64,000 bases of DNA from Sorghum bicolor (taxonomy: Eukaryota; Streptophyta; Magnoliopsida; Poales; Poaceae), in NCBI RefSeq assembly GCF_000003195.3, contig NC_012872.2:5890001-5954000 (forward strand), in the 5' to 3' direction. The notes below the pieces were generated by a model. The model was given only the letters and a program-made list of their open reading frames with translations, did no database searches and was not told the DNA's origin. The position numbers and the translations under genes are program-made. Shown here piece by piece: positions 45,907 through 56,593 of this stretch; positions within the stretch are counted from its first letter, which is position 1; each line of letters opens with the position of its first letter.

Positions 45907-46404
45907 ACATCCCGCCGCTGCAGCGGACGGACGCAGGGCAGAGGGGCCTCAGGCTCGTGACCGCCGGAAGAGGGGAAGCCCCCTGCTCCCTGCCCCGTGA
46001 CCGCCAAACGCCGGCGAAGGCGGCTCCCTGCTCCCTCGACGACGAAGCCGGCGGCGGGTGGGAAGGCCGGGGCCAAGGCGCGGACCCGAGGGCGCCCTGC
46101 GCGGCGCGGCCGGAGGGAGCAGCACCGGGGGCCGGGCCGGGGCACGCGCGCCGAGTAGGGGGACGGGCGGGGCAAGCGGCGAGCGGGGGATGGAAGGGGA
46201 GCGCGGCGAGCAGGCGGCGGCGGCGGCGAGCAGGGAGCGCGGTGGCGGCGAGGAAGACTGCCTCGCGAACAGAGGAACGCGAGCCGCGGCCTGGTGGTAT
46301 TCAAGGGGTCGACGCCAGGATCTACGGCGCGGAGCTCGGCGCCGTGATCTGTGGCGCCGAGCTTTTTTTTTTCCAATGCCACGTCAGAATCTATGTTTGC
46401 CGCA
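45907..46404 (-). other. GC-rich first exon/promoter region of the transposase gene
   Basis: About 75% GC at 45910-46270 by eye, sharply different from the AT-rich neighbours. Its minus-strand frame is open and proline/arginine-rich up to the donor at 45908, and joins the exon A frame in phase 0. It could be first-exon sequence with a GC-rich promoter, or a captured host fragment. GGCGCC palindromes at 46320-46365 resemble those of the TIR. No initiator codon can be assigned with confidence. Confidence 0.45.
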
Positions 46405-46561
46405 TCCAGGACCTCGGCGCCGTGATCCATGGCGTCGAGACGTGATACCTCGGCGCCATGATGCATGGCGCCGACCCCCTGGGTCCATTTCTGCATTTGA
46501 GTTTTTCAGGGGTCCAATTGTGAACTTTTTTCAAAAAAAAGCCAAATTGTAAAAAACAAGG
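46405..46561 (-). repeat. Right TIR of the MULE
   Basis: Reverse complement of 36541-36697 with roughly ten differences. The outer end reads CCTTGTTTTTTACAATTTGG on the minus strand. Confidence 0.93.
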
Positions 46562-46570
46562 TCATGCGGA
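46562..46570. repeat. Right 9-bp target duplication of the MULE
   Basis: TCATGCGGA, identical to 36532-36540. Confidence 0.93.
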
Positions 46571-47347
46571 TCCTGCGCGTCCGTCGTGCACGCAGAGTTT
46601 GCGTGGCTCCTGCATGCAGCTAGCTAGGGCCGTGGACTTGTCCTGAGTAGTGATGCTTTGAATAATAGAAGCTAAGATATAGGTATTCATTGCCGCGGCG
46701 TTCATCACCGATAAATTCCTGCATGCTATGAAAATATATTGTTTTTATTGACGAGATCATGCATTCGTTGGAACTATGTTTAGATTTTGAGACTTATTTC
46801 GGCTATAGATATACCACAATGTCAATGTCATTTAATTTGTTCTTTCATCGATTGATTTATCTTTTAGTTTTATGGATTTATTTTAGTTTTATGTTTTATT
46901 TTTTTTTCTAGGCACCATCGTGCATATAGTGGCTCAAAATTAAAGGCATACATGCCAAACAGAGGTTGTGTGCCGAGTTTATTAAAACTTAGTGCCGTGG
47001 CATGGCCTAAACAAATAGCAACACATTCACAAAAGTATACCTGTTCTTTTACTTTTGTCCTAATAATTAAATTAAACCAAAGCCAAATTTGTCCCTGCTG
47101 ACACGGAGGTGGGTTATCTTGCCCGTTTCCCCACCATCACCTGCCAGCGCGTCCATCCTCGACTTGTGCCTACCAGCATTGATCAGCTCGTGCCACCGAA
47201 CCTCAACCATGTCCTGAGCTAGCTTCATCATCACCATGTTGACCTAGGTATGAGTATGGCTAGTTCTCGTCCTCTCCCTGCCTTTGGCCTGACTGCTTGT
47301 AGTTGCATATGCTGAATGGATCAGGTACAGGGGCAGGGAACATTAGA
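46571..47347. other. Intergenic DNA without recognised content
   Basis: Mixed composition. Continues the pre-insertion flank of the MULE, then AT-rich DNA. No gene, RNA or repeat was recognised. Confidence 0.4.
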
Positions 47348-47446
47348 ATGTGGAAAGTAGATATTGCCTTGGTACCCTGGTCATTTGTAACGCTGAGCAA
47401 GCCGACACCGAGTCAGGGACTCTGGCTCTCTTCATGTACTCAGTCA
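47348..47446 (+). pseudogene. Inverted BAHD exon 1 scrap
   Basis: The plus strand reads MWKVDIALVPWSFVTLSKP followed by TPSQGLWLSS, matching the first 30 or so residues of the BAHD copies (copy C: SFVTPSESTPSQGLWLSS). Homology ends at about 47446, just before a Stowaway-like element. It is the only BAHD sequence in the window on the plus strand, so at least one rearrangement of the array was an inversion. Confidence 0.75.
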
Positions 47447-47453
47447 CAGAGAT

Positions 47454-47735
47454 TTCCCTCCGTCATTTTTTAAGTGTCACCTTAGATAGACTTTTAAGCG
47501 TCGTCTAGATTTTTGTGTTAATTAAATTTTCTTAAATTTAACTAGATTAAAAAAAGACAATAGTAACATTTGTATACCTAAATAAGTGTATTACAAAAAT
47601 ATATGGAATCATTAATCTAATAATATTTATTACTCAACATAAATATTAGTAATATCTTTTATGTTTAGTCAAAACTAAGTACATGTTACTCCTTAATATG
47701 GGAGAACGATGGCTAAAAAGAAAGAAAGGAGTATA
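47454..47735. mobile_element. Stowaway-like MITE, degraded
   Basis: TTCCCTCCGTCATTTTTTAAGTG at the left and AAAGAAAGGAGTA at the right, AT-rich between. The ends are only partly complementary. Confidence 0.45.
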
Positions 47736-47876
47736 GTACATGCCACACCTATGAGGACTGTCATTGCGTCACTGCACCAGCTCTAGAATAAATGCAATGA
47801 TGCTAATTACTACCTGCACTTAAAAAATAATAATTTAAGGTCACAAATTGGTACATGCCACACCATAAATATTTTA

Positions 47877-48182
47877 GACCTAATTGATTGGCTTTTAATT
47901 CTTGCCCAGTTAAACCATGGCATGCCAAAATTTATGGTCACAAATTGGTTCATTACTAAAGAATTAGCACGCCAATATTCATGGCTAAAGTTTTGGCAAG
48001 TCTCTAGAAAGTTCTTAAACTACATATAAAAGAGAAAATTAGCAACCCTTGATTTTAGCAGCCAACCAAATATACGCCTATATTTTTTGCCCTAACTTTG
48101 GCAGCCTTGATTTTGGCAAGCCTAAGTTTTGGCTTGCCATAATTTTGATTGGGCAAAAATTGATAGCCAACCAATCAGGCCC
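47877..48182. mobile_element. MITE with about 60-bp inverted ends
   Basis: GACCTAATTGATTGGC...CTTGCCCAGTTAAACCATGG at the left mirrors CCATAATTTTGATTGGGCAA...GCCAACCAATCAGGCC at the right. The body repeats TTTTGGCAAG/CTTGCCAAAA motifs. It is not present in units 1 or 2. Confidence 0.7.
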
Positions 48183-48252
48183 TTTGTGACAAATTTAATT
48201 TATCTCTTGAAGCTACTCCCAAATCCACCCATGCCACACAGAGTTCATATAT

Positions 48253-48370
48253 GTTACAATGTACTGGAATCACATAAAGAGTCTCTTGAAGTTACTCTCA
48301 TCCCATGTGTGTGTTACAATGTACTGGAATCACATAAAGAGTCTCTTGAAGTTACTCTCATCCCATGTCA
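48253..48370. repeat. Two tandem copies of a 60-bp unit
   Basis: The unit GTTACAATGTACTGGAATCA... starts at 48253 and again at 48313, near-identical. Units 1 and 2 have one degenerate copy, so this duplication is local. Confidence 0.9.
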
Positions 48371-48672
48371 TCACATTGAAACACGCATCCTAGAGGCTAT
48401 TCTTGTTTCTCCCCTCAAAAATGGCAAGCATATCCTTTCCTTCGCCACCCACAAATCAGCCCACTCAGAGTTTCGTGAGTCAAGACCATCGTGAAAGAAA
48501 TACGGTGATATACCCAGTTTAGTCACAATTCACATGTCTGATGCAATGATTTTCAGAGGTAAATATATATATCTCCCAAAAGATACTGTCGAAGCATCCA
48601 AAGTATTCCCACTAGTCATGTAATTCAGCTATGGTACATTCTTACAAGTTCACACATAACATAAGAACAGGC

Positions 48673-49203
48673 CTACACAGTCAATTCTGATCTTGAGATA
48701 AGAATTCCATCAGAATCGGCATAGAGCCATTCGCCATCACAAATTCTAGTCCCTGCAAAGGTCACAGGAGCATGCTTCTCACCGACACCCTTCTTGTTTG
48801 ACTTGATAGGGAGCGAGTTCAGAGCCCGCACGCCAACGTCACAACCATTTATCTCATCGACGTCCCTGATGCAGCCATTGACCACGACGCCAGCCCACCC
48901 GTTGTTCTGCGCCAGCTGGGCAAGGTTGCCACCCAAAACTGCACAGCGCATGCTCCCACCGGCATCAACCACCAGGACCCTGCCGTGACCTTTCTCCTCA
49001 AGGAACTCGCGGAGCAGAACGTTATCCTCGAAGATCTTCAGTGTCACAACAGGGCCAGCAAAAATCTGCCGCCTTCCATAGATTTGGAAGATAGGTTGGA
49101 GAGCACGAAGATCACCATTCATAATTAAAGCAGCATTAGCATCACATGCTTCAGCGGTGGCCAATGGCAAGGCAGCCATCTTATCTTCAGTCCTGTTTGC
49201 CAT
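48673..49203 (-). CDS. RraA-like protein (putative 4-hydroxy-4-methyl-2-oxoglutarate aldolase), 176 aa
   Basis: An uninterrupted frame starts MANRTEDKMAALPLATAEACD and ends ILISRSELTV. Plant RraA-like proteins are usually about 165-175 aa, so it is full length. The family signature is clear: GRVLVVDAGGS, then GGNLAQLA and GWAGVVVNGCIRDVDEI at residues about 92-120, where the Arg-Asp pair binds substrate and the divalent metal in the class II aldolase/RraA fold. Related proteins act as HMG/oxaloacetate aldolases, or in bacteria inhibit RNase E; which applies in plants is unsettled. The start codon is preceded by a leader shared with the two pseudogene copies. It is the only intact one of three copies in the window. 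The coding region has no intron. A GC-rich leader exon may lie at about 50521-50790. Confidence 0.9.
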   Translation of the reverse strand: MANRTEDKMAALPLATAEACDANAALIMNGDLRALQPIFQIYGRRQIFAGPVVTLKIFEDNVLLREFLEEKGHGRVLVVDAGGSMRCAVLGGNLAQLAQNNGWAGVVVNGCIRDVDEINGCDVGVRALNSLPIKSNKKGVGEKHAPVTFAGTRICDGEWLYADSDGILISRSELTV

Positions 49204-50520
49204 TAAAAGAAGAAAAGAGAAAAATAAGGAACAGTAGAGATGAGCAGTAGATCATTCCTTACACAGAGTAACACAGCAAGTTGTCCAGTTCAATGAATTA
49301 TTAACGGTTTTCATGTATGCATCTGGGGGGGGGGGGGGGGTTGGGCAATGAAATTCCATTAAACAAGCATCAGTCATTTTCCCATTGTTTAAAGTACCAA
49401 ACTGGCAGGGACCAAATCCTGCCAAAGATGAAGTTCAGTCTTCCATGAAGAACATGAACCAGCAAACAAGCCTCAACTGCCACGCAGCACAACTAGTAAA
49501 AATCATGCCAAGGAGAGTTCAATCTTCCATGAAGAACATGAACCAGCAAACAAGCCTCAAACTTAGGAACACAATCATATTTGCCTCTATAGCAGAAGAA
49601 AAGACAACTAAAAAAAATCAAGTTATCTGATACAAGTTTTCACTCTAATTCTATATGCAACATGGACACTGTTTGCCTCTGCTGATGTTCTGTAACAACA
49701 TCCAGCCCAGATTTTCACGCACAGCTATATTTGCCCGAAACACAAAATGAGTTGTTCGCCTGAGCCCAAAATGAGAGTCATAGTGCAATGCAATGAGTAT
49801 TGGTGCAAGGCAAAACCCCCTCGCCTTGCAGTGGAAACTGGAAGGAAAAAGAACTAAGTATGTAATGAACTACTAGGTGCAACAATATAAAAAGTCTTCC
49901 GCTGCAAATAAATATTGAATAGACTTAGCTATGTGCTTTTTTTTTACTAGTACCAGTAATGCCAACATATCAGAGGCTGCTGACCATGTAACAATACATT
50001 GATGGTTGCAGTGGAGATTTTGTGTCAAGCAGACTAAGCAGCATAACAGGATTAATATTTGACAATACGTATTGTGTTAAAGCTACATGGAGATGGAATA
50101 CGTATTGTGCACATTCACATTGTCATATAGTACAGCATGACTTACGAAAAAAAGGGGGATGATTACAAGTTATCAACCCATGTGAAATCATTATTGTTTC
50201 GAGTAAGTGTGTTGATTCCAGAAGATGTAACAATGTAATTTAAGAATCGAACCTATGTCAGTTGTCACCTAGAGTGAGAAAAGGCCACAGGGTATATGAA
50301 ATGGACTGACGTCAAAGAATATAAAAGGCAGTTTTATCAATGTTAAGGGAAAAATAATTGGTGGATTGGGGGAGTAGAGGAGGGGAGGTTGGCCTGGGAA
50401 CGGAAGCGATTTTGGTGGGCATAATACATAGTACATGTAATTGGGTCAGATCCGGATACAAGTAGCTTAAATTTGGGTGGTTATTTTGAACAGCATGGGG
50501 GAAAGAGAAAGGGCGAGCAT
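49204..50520 (-). other. Probable 5' leader intron of the RraA-like gene
   Basis: AT-rich, no recognised gene. It contains a 16-18-base G run at about 49326-49342 and an imperfect direct repeat (TTCCATGAAGAACATGAACC...AAGCCTCAA) at about 49440-49476 and 49523-49559, 83 bp apart. A donor-like CCAG|GTATGC on the minus strand at about 50520 would start this intron. Confidence 0.4.
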
Positions 50521-50790
50521 ACCTGGTGCCGGGGAAGAGGAGCTGGCAAAGGGCGGTTGCCGGTCGCCAGCGGAGGGGCCGACGAAGACCTGGCAAAGGG
50601 CGTTGCCAGTCGCTGGCGAAGGGGCCGACGAAAACCTAGCGAAGGCCGTCGACGCTCGCCCGCCCGCCACTCAGCCACTGCCGTCACTGGTCGCCCGGTC
50701 GCCGGAGGTGGAGAGAGAGAACGGGAGTACGGGACGAAGGATAAAAGAGTCGTGGACGCAACAGCCAACAGACAGCGGCGCGTATTGCTG
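50521..50790 (-). promoter_or_regulatory. GC-rich leader exon/promoter candidate for the RraA-like gene
   Basis: An abrupt GC-rich island upstream of the RraA-like gene, ending in the minus-strand donor GGCACCAG|GTATGC. It contains a threefold repeated CCGGTCGCC/GCGAAGGGGCCGACGAA block (50560-50640). Its open frames are proline/arginine-rich and not conserved proteins. This is inference from composition and the splice signal. Confidence 0.35.
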
Positions 50791-50852
50791 ATTTTTTTTT
50801 CTTTTTTTTTTAAAAAAAACATGAGCTTTTTTTCCTCGAACACCACGAGTAG

Positions 50853-52798
50853 GTGCGGAAGCTGGGAGTTCGATCCACCTCCACAGAACCATCTAAAGAA
50901 ACAACGTACAGTACCTGGAAAATCGTCAAGGCGGCGCAGCTCCTGATCGCCAACGACGTTCAAGGCATCCAGGTGTGGTTGTCCTCCCACTCACTCCCTT
51001 CCCCATCGTTGCTACACTTTGCTCGTCCGCGGGGCCATGGGGCCCCTCGCGCCTGCCGGCCTGCATCTGGAGCTCTCCGCTTGTTGCCGCTGCGGGCTAG
51101 GTGTTTGATGAAATGCCCATGCAAGCTGACTGTTGTGTTTGCAATTGGCTGTTACAGTTTTGCATGTATTCCTGGTTGAATATTATCTAGAATAGATGGA
51201 TGACTACAATGAAGTTCTGTTACCAAAATTAGAACTCTATAATTTCAGCCAAATTAGAACTCTATAATGTGAATGCCAATAGAGTATACATCAATAAGGT
51301 ATAGATAATGAGATTTAGCTGCTCTGCGAGTGCTGAGTTATATGGACAGAGAATCTTGTGAAGCGAACTGCCAAAAACTACTTCAGTCCTTCATCGCCGA
51401 TGTCTTCCGGAAGCTCTCGGAGGAGGCTGCTGGGAGCCAGTCTCGTCTGCTCTGCTCCGCGCCATGAGAGCTCGCAGAAGCACGCTATCGATCTCCAAGC
51501 GCACCTCCATGTTCACGTCCTGTATTCCTCTTATTAGGTTGCCTGTTTTCCCCCCTCCGGTACTAGTTAGCAGTAGGGTGGTGTTTCCAGTGGTGCCTAG
51601 AGATGGCAACGGGTACATACCCGTTGGGTACAACGAACCCATACCCATGCCCGTGAGAAAAATTTATGCCCGTTAAAAAACCCATACCCGTTAACGGGTA
51701 CAAATTTGTGCCCATACCCATACCCGCATGGGTAACGGTACCCACGGGTTACCCGTGGGCAACAAGCAGTGTGCTTCAGCTGTATAGTTCAAGCTCTTTT
51801 GCCTTAGTTTTATAGAGTGTGAGCTGCTTCACGTGCACTTAACCCAGCGAGGTGGGACTAATATGCTTGGCACTAGCACTAGAGCACCAAGCCGGCCCAC
51901 AATAGGATCCGATGGTTCGGCCACCAAGCAAGAAGAGTTGGCTTGTTCTTTTTTTGTCTATACAATTGTTTAATATTTCACTTGTATCCAAAAGTTTCTA
52001 AATATATTTAGTGAGCATATAAAATAATTAACTAATAAAAGAATCACAATATGGAGCCGGGTAAAATTTACCCACGGGTTCGCGGGTATGGGTACAACAG
52101 GAACGTATATGTACCCGCAAACCCGTTGGGTATGAGTTTTTACCCATTAACAAACCCACGGGTACAAAGAGTGACCCATGCCCGTGCCCTAATAGAGCAA
52201 AAACCCATCGGGTTTCGGGTCACGGGTACCCATTGCCATCTTTAGTGGTGCCTCAGCTTGTACTGTACTCCTATCTGATAGGACAAGTGGCAGTAGTGAC
52301 TGATGGTTTCTGTGTAGACTGTAGTTAGATCCCTAGTTGACTTTTGGACCATCAATGGGACAGTATGCTATTTCTTTTGGACTAATGATTGTTGTGAAGA
52401 AATGGAATACAGGATTGGTTATTGCTCAGGTTGTGAAACGATTGCTATGTGCGTGGTAACTCAAACTTGTACATGCATTGCTTGTTCTCGAATGTGAAAT
52501 TCCTGTAGTGCATCAAAATTGGAAATCTTTGCACCGATTTTGGTTGATGTGTGGTTTGTGCCACTGCTGTGGAGCTTCAAACATTGCATGCATAATGCGT
52601 AAATTGTGCATAAGTGTTGCCTTTTAGTTTTCACTCTAATCTAATGGAAAGGAGTACAGATCTGAGCATGTATGGCTTTATTCATTTCAGGTAACATATT
52701 ACACATCTGCAGCATATCCTGTTCTACCTCCAGATGTGATCATTGCTCTTGCAAATGACTGCAATTCGTGTGCTCTCAAGCTAGCAGGAAAATATGTG
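50853..52798 (+). pseudogene. Orphan plus-strand exons of an unrecognised gene
   Basis: Two coding-like pieces share one frame if spliced: 50853-50971 ending KIVKAAQLLIANDVQGIQ before CAG|GTGTGG, and about 52691-52796 starting after TTTCAG and reading VTYYTSAAYPVLPPDVIIAL and further, before GTG|GTATGA. The 1.7-kb intron contains a hAT element. I do not recognise the protein. Nothing follows downstream except the minus-strand receptor-kinase remnant, so the gene is probably truncated there. It lies head-to-head with the RraA-like gene. No start codon can be assigned. Confidence 0.35.
51598..52244. mobile_element. Non-autonomous hAT element, 647 bp, 8-bp TSD
   Basis: Ends TAGAGATGGCAACGGGTA and, on the other strand, TAAAGATGGCAATGGGTA, flanked by GTGGTGCC at 51590-51597 and 52245-52252. 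Eight-base duplications and TARRGATGGCA ends are typical of hAT elements. The outer 150 bp on both sides are packed with ACGGGTA/TACCCGT motifs in both orientations, likely transposase-binding sites. No transposase is present. Confidence 0.88.
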
Positions 52799-55776
52799 GT
52801 ATGAATCTCTGATTGCATGCATCTCTACTACTGCATCTCTCATCGGAGTTTGTTCCTTTGGATGTTGCTTTGAGCAGGATATGGCAAGTCTGAAAACAGA
52901 AACCAAGCAATCCTTAATTCTGCTCCTTGCAATGCTATCTGTTGACTCTAAATGCAGCCAGAGTGTCGAATCTGCGATATCCAAGACCCTTTCGCTAAGC
53001 CCACACTCCGCATACTTGTGCAGATCCAACGTGTCTCTGAACATGTCATCAGTGGGGCTCCTTCCAGTAAACATCTCAAGCAATAATATGCCGAGGCTGT
53101 AGACATCACCAGTAGTTGAGACTGCAGAGCCTTCACCATACTCTACAAAATTTGCAAACATATCAGATCATAAAGTTCATTTGTAGCATGGAGAAAATTG
53201 CAAGGAAACGACAAAAGAATTTCAGTTACCTGGAGCAACATAACCAATGGAGCCTCTTATTCCAGTTGTGCTATTTGAATTTTGCAAGATTTTATTTGCG
53301 CTTTCAGGAAGAATCTGCGATATGCCGAAGTCACCAACTCGGGCACTCATGTCTTCTGCAAGAAGAATGTTGCTTGGCTTCAGATCGCAGTGAGCGATTG
53401 GTGGCTGAAAGTGATAGTGAAGATAATCCAAAGCATCCATGATATCTGTGGCAATGTTTAGCCTTTGTTCTAGGCTTAGAGTATTCCTGGGAGTGAGCAT
53501 GTCAGATTTTGGATGAAGCCAATCATTTAAGCTACCATTTGACATGAACTCAAAAATTAGTGCCTTGAACTCTTGACCTTGGTGGTTAATGCTTGAGCAG
53601 CATGTGATGATTTTCACAAGACAACGGTGACGCACCCTTCGCATTGCCTCACATTCTGTCACAAAAGTTCTAGTAGATCCTGGTTGCTGAAGGTTGAAAA
53701 CTTTCACAGCAGCAATAGTTTCGTCATCTGCAAAAGTGCATTTATAAACTGCCCCAAAGCTTCCTTTACCAAGCAGATTGGCCTCTGAAAATCCATTGGT
53801 TCCATTTACTAGCACGTGATAAGAAATTCTTTCATACTGTTCCTCAATTACTGGTGATAGGATTGGACTATGGTTTCCTCTAGACTTCTTTTTGATAAAC
53901 TGAAAAATGAAAGCTAAGAACACAAGTGCACCAGTTGTTGCCAGAGCTAGTATTATATAATGCTTCAAGTGCCATTTCCTGTTCTTTTTTATAGAACTTG
54001 TTTGGCATGGATGTAAATGAAGTTGAGGTAATCCACCACAAAGCTCATTATTTCCAGTGATTGAAAATTTAGTCAAATATCTGAAAATCCCCTATTTTGG
54101 CACTTCTCCTTGCAGATTGTTGAAGGACAGATCCAATCCTGACAACAAAATCAAATTCTGCAGACTTGTAGGGATTGTGCCTGACAAGTTATTGTATGCC
54201 AGATTCAATTGTCCAAGGTTATGTATAGCACCAATGGCATCAGGAATAGCATCGTACAGTTTATTCAAGGACAGATTAAGTGTACTCAGGCCCTTTAATT
54301 TGTTCAGAGATTGAGGTATGTTCCCCTCAAATGAGTTATGGTCCAACCAAAGCCCTTGCAGAACGGCACAATCCCCGATACTATCGGGTATTTCACCCGA
54401 CAATTGGTTTCCTGACAGAACTAGGTTATTAAGATTTGCAAAGGTACCAACTCGAGAAGAAAGGGTTCCTGATAACGAGTTGTGTGATAGGTTTATGTAC
54501 ATAGAGATTACTGGTAGTTTGAAAATGTCTATTGGAATCGAACCGTTGAGGCGGTTGTATGACAGATCAAGGGATATCAGATTCTTCATTGTCCCTATGG
54601 TTGCTGGAATGGATCCCTCCAGGTTTGCACGGTATGCATCAAGGATAGTTAACTTTGAGAGATTTCCAAAAGATGGAGGTATTCCGCCTGACAAATCAGT
54701 GTTGAACAAACCTAGCTTAACCAAGTTTGCCAACTTGCCAATGCTCTCTGGAGTGACTCCAGATATGGACGTGTCTGCCACACTGAGGACATTGAGGTTA
54801 GCCAAATTACTGATGGCTGCAGGGATGCTTCCTGAAATTCCATTTTGGTCAAAGCGGAGAAATTGCAGGGTTGCTGATAGATCCCCTATTGAATCAGGCA
54901 GCTGCCCGGTGAGCCGGTTGCTATACATACTCAATTGAAGGAGCTGGCTGCAGTTTGACAAAGAGGTGACAAATTCCCACCCCTTGCTGTCGTCTGCTTC
55001 CAGACTGTTGCTAGCCAAGTTTGCATATTCCAGTACCTGAAGGCTGAAGCTTTCCCAGCGTGGGAGGCACATATCCGGTGAGGCTATTATCGGTGAGATT
55101 GGAGAGCGACGCAGGAATGTCTCTGGTAAAGTGGTTTGCTGCCAGGTTAAGGTACGTATCGTATGCTAGGGAACCTCCTTCCAATGTCGGCAGGAATGTC
55201 TCCACGGAACATGTTCCCCTGAATCTGCAACACACGCATCGAGGGAAGGTTGTACATGGAGCGTGGGAGCTCGCCGGAGAGGTGGTTGATGGCGAGGTCG
55301 AGTTTGTGGAGGCCTCTGCGATGTCACCCAGGCCAGGCGGAATGGTACCCTCGAGCAGGTTGAAGTTGAACGCACGCCAGGGAAAGGAAACCCAGCGACG
55401 ACATGTTGCCCATGGTTGCCCAGGCTCGCCGGAATAGCCCCGTTGAGCCTATTGGTGGTAAGGTTGAGAACCCTGAGCGATGAGAGGTTGCCGACAGCCG
55501 GGGAAAGGTAGCCGGTGAGCCCGTGGGAGGGCAGGCTCAGCGCCACCGCTCGCCGCCGCCGGTGCCTGCCTCCACACCTCACCTCACCCCCTCCCAGCTG
55601 CAGTATTGGCCTGTGCTACGGTTCCACGAAGCAAGAGGGTCGTCGGAGCTGCCGCTGGTCGCCGCGGCCTTGAAGGCCAGCAGCGCGGCCTCGTCGTCGT
55701 GGGCTTGTCCCGCCGCAAGATTATTCCAGATGCACATGGAGAGCAACAGCAACATGTTAACTGAGCGCGTCGCCAT
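52781..55776 (-). pseudogene. LRR receptor-like kinase (subfamily XII, non-RD), decayed
   Basis: The minus strand starts MATRSVNMLLLLSM at 55776 (signal peptide), then HDDEAALLAFKAAA and SWEGVR of the LRRNT domain. A 5-bp duplication (TGAGG twice) near 55580 shifts the frame, and further frameshifts occur through the first LRRs at 55070-55450. From 55072 the LRR array is open, with a TAG at 54094-54092 in place of glycine in the VPKGG spacer. The frame then continues through a transmembrane helix (ILALATTGALVFLAFIF) and kinase: GKGSFGAVYK, AAVKVF, HCDLKPSN (Cys before Asp, non-RD), GDFGIS. Kinase exon 2 is 53142-52781 after a short intron. It is paralogous to the intact gene at 58200-61505. 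Confidence 0.92.
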
Positions 55777-55871
55777 GGCTTTTGCTATATACATTTGGTT
55801 TGGTACTCGAGGATTGGGCAAATGTTTGATATTGATCGGTAAAATCAGATGCTGCTCGCTGATGCAATTTA

Positions 55872-56144
55872 GGCCTTGTTTAGTTTCTAAAATTTTTCAA
55901 CTCTGTCACATCGAATCTTGTGGAAACTCAAAAATTTTCAAAATTTCTCGTCATATCGAATTTTTAGACGCATGCATGGAGTATTAAATATAGACGAAAA
56001 TAAAAACTAATTGTACAGTTTGATCAAAATTTACGAGACAAATCTTTTGAGTCTAGTTAGTTCATGGTTGGACAATAATTACCACAAACAAACGAAAGTG
56101 CTACAGTATCATGAATTTTTTCGCTTCACGAACTAAACACGGCC
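55872..56144. mobile_element. Tourist-type MITE, TTA target duplication
   Basis: 273 bp from GGCCTTGTTTAGTTTC to CGAACTAAACACGGCC, flanked by TTA (55869-55871 and 56145-56147), lying just upstream of the receptor-kinase pseudogene. A fragment of the same family follows at about 56155-56252. Confidence 0.88.
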
Positions 56145-56593
56145 TTAAATACGAAAAAAGATAGCTATGTAATTTGCAAGACGAATCTTTTAACACTCGA
56201 AAATGCTACAGTAGCGAAATCCAAAAAAAAATAGCGAACTAAACATGGCCTTATACTGGATACATACAGCTCGCGGCAAATACTACTACTAGGTGCCAGA
56301 CCGATCAAGGATCTTTGCGTTTACAGGACTTGCGGTCTCCGAGTGCCATTTTCCACGCCTCCTTTTCTGTGCACCTTCGTCTTTATTTGTTGCAACCTTG
56401 TTCGCTACCTTATCAGGAGGGTCAGGGCACGACGCGCTTTTAATTAGTTGACAAGTCATTTTCATGTGTGCATGTTTAGTAGCGCTTTTAGTTAAACAGT
56501 GGAGAAGTCCCCAAGTCCTAAGTCAAACTATCTAAAGTTTTATCAGTTCAGGCTAAAAATTAGCTTAAATTAGTTATATTTGGCTAACAACTA

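Larger units (their letters stand above)
36541..46561 (-). mobile_element. Complete Mutator-like element (MULE), 10,021 bp, four genes
   Basis: Bounded by 157-bp terminal inverted repeats (36541-36697 and 46405-46561) and a perfect 9-bp target duplication TCATGCGGA, the classic Mutator length. Contents: a small GRF-finger coiled-coil gene on the plus strand (37034-37761) and, on the minus strand, a second GRF-finger gene (38207-38875), a plant-mobile-domain gene (39459-42460) and a MuDR-type transposase (42599-45391 plus an upstream exon). The transposase is disabled, but the other three genes have open frames and canonical splice sites. It inserted beyond the 5' end of BAHD copy D. Confidence 0.93.

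Noticed and set aside
45828..46552. Long GC-rich frames on both strands near the right MULE end
   Set aside because: Open because of GC content. They run into the TIR and show no domain, so only the splice junction at 45908 is used as evidence.
36541..46561. CACTA or Helitron identity for the 10-kb element
   Set aside because: The 9-bp TSD, long TIRs and MuDR-type DDE/SWIM transposase fit Mutator only.
50850..50890. tRNA-like B box (GGGAGTTCGATCC)
   Set aside because: No A box, acceptor stem or cloverleaf could be built around it.
54060..54314. Plus-strand frames antisense to the LRR arrays (also 54318-54938, 59824-60087)
   Set aside because: Shadows of the repetitive LRR coding strand; no independent support.
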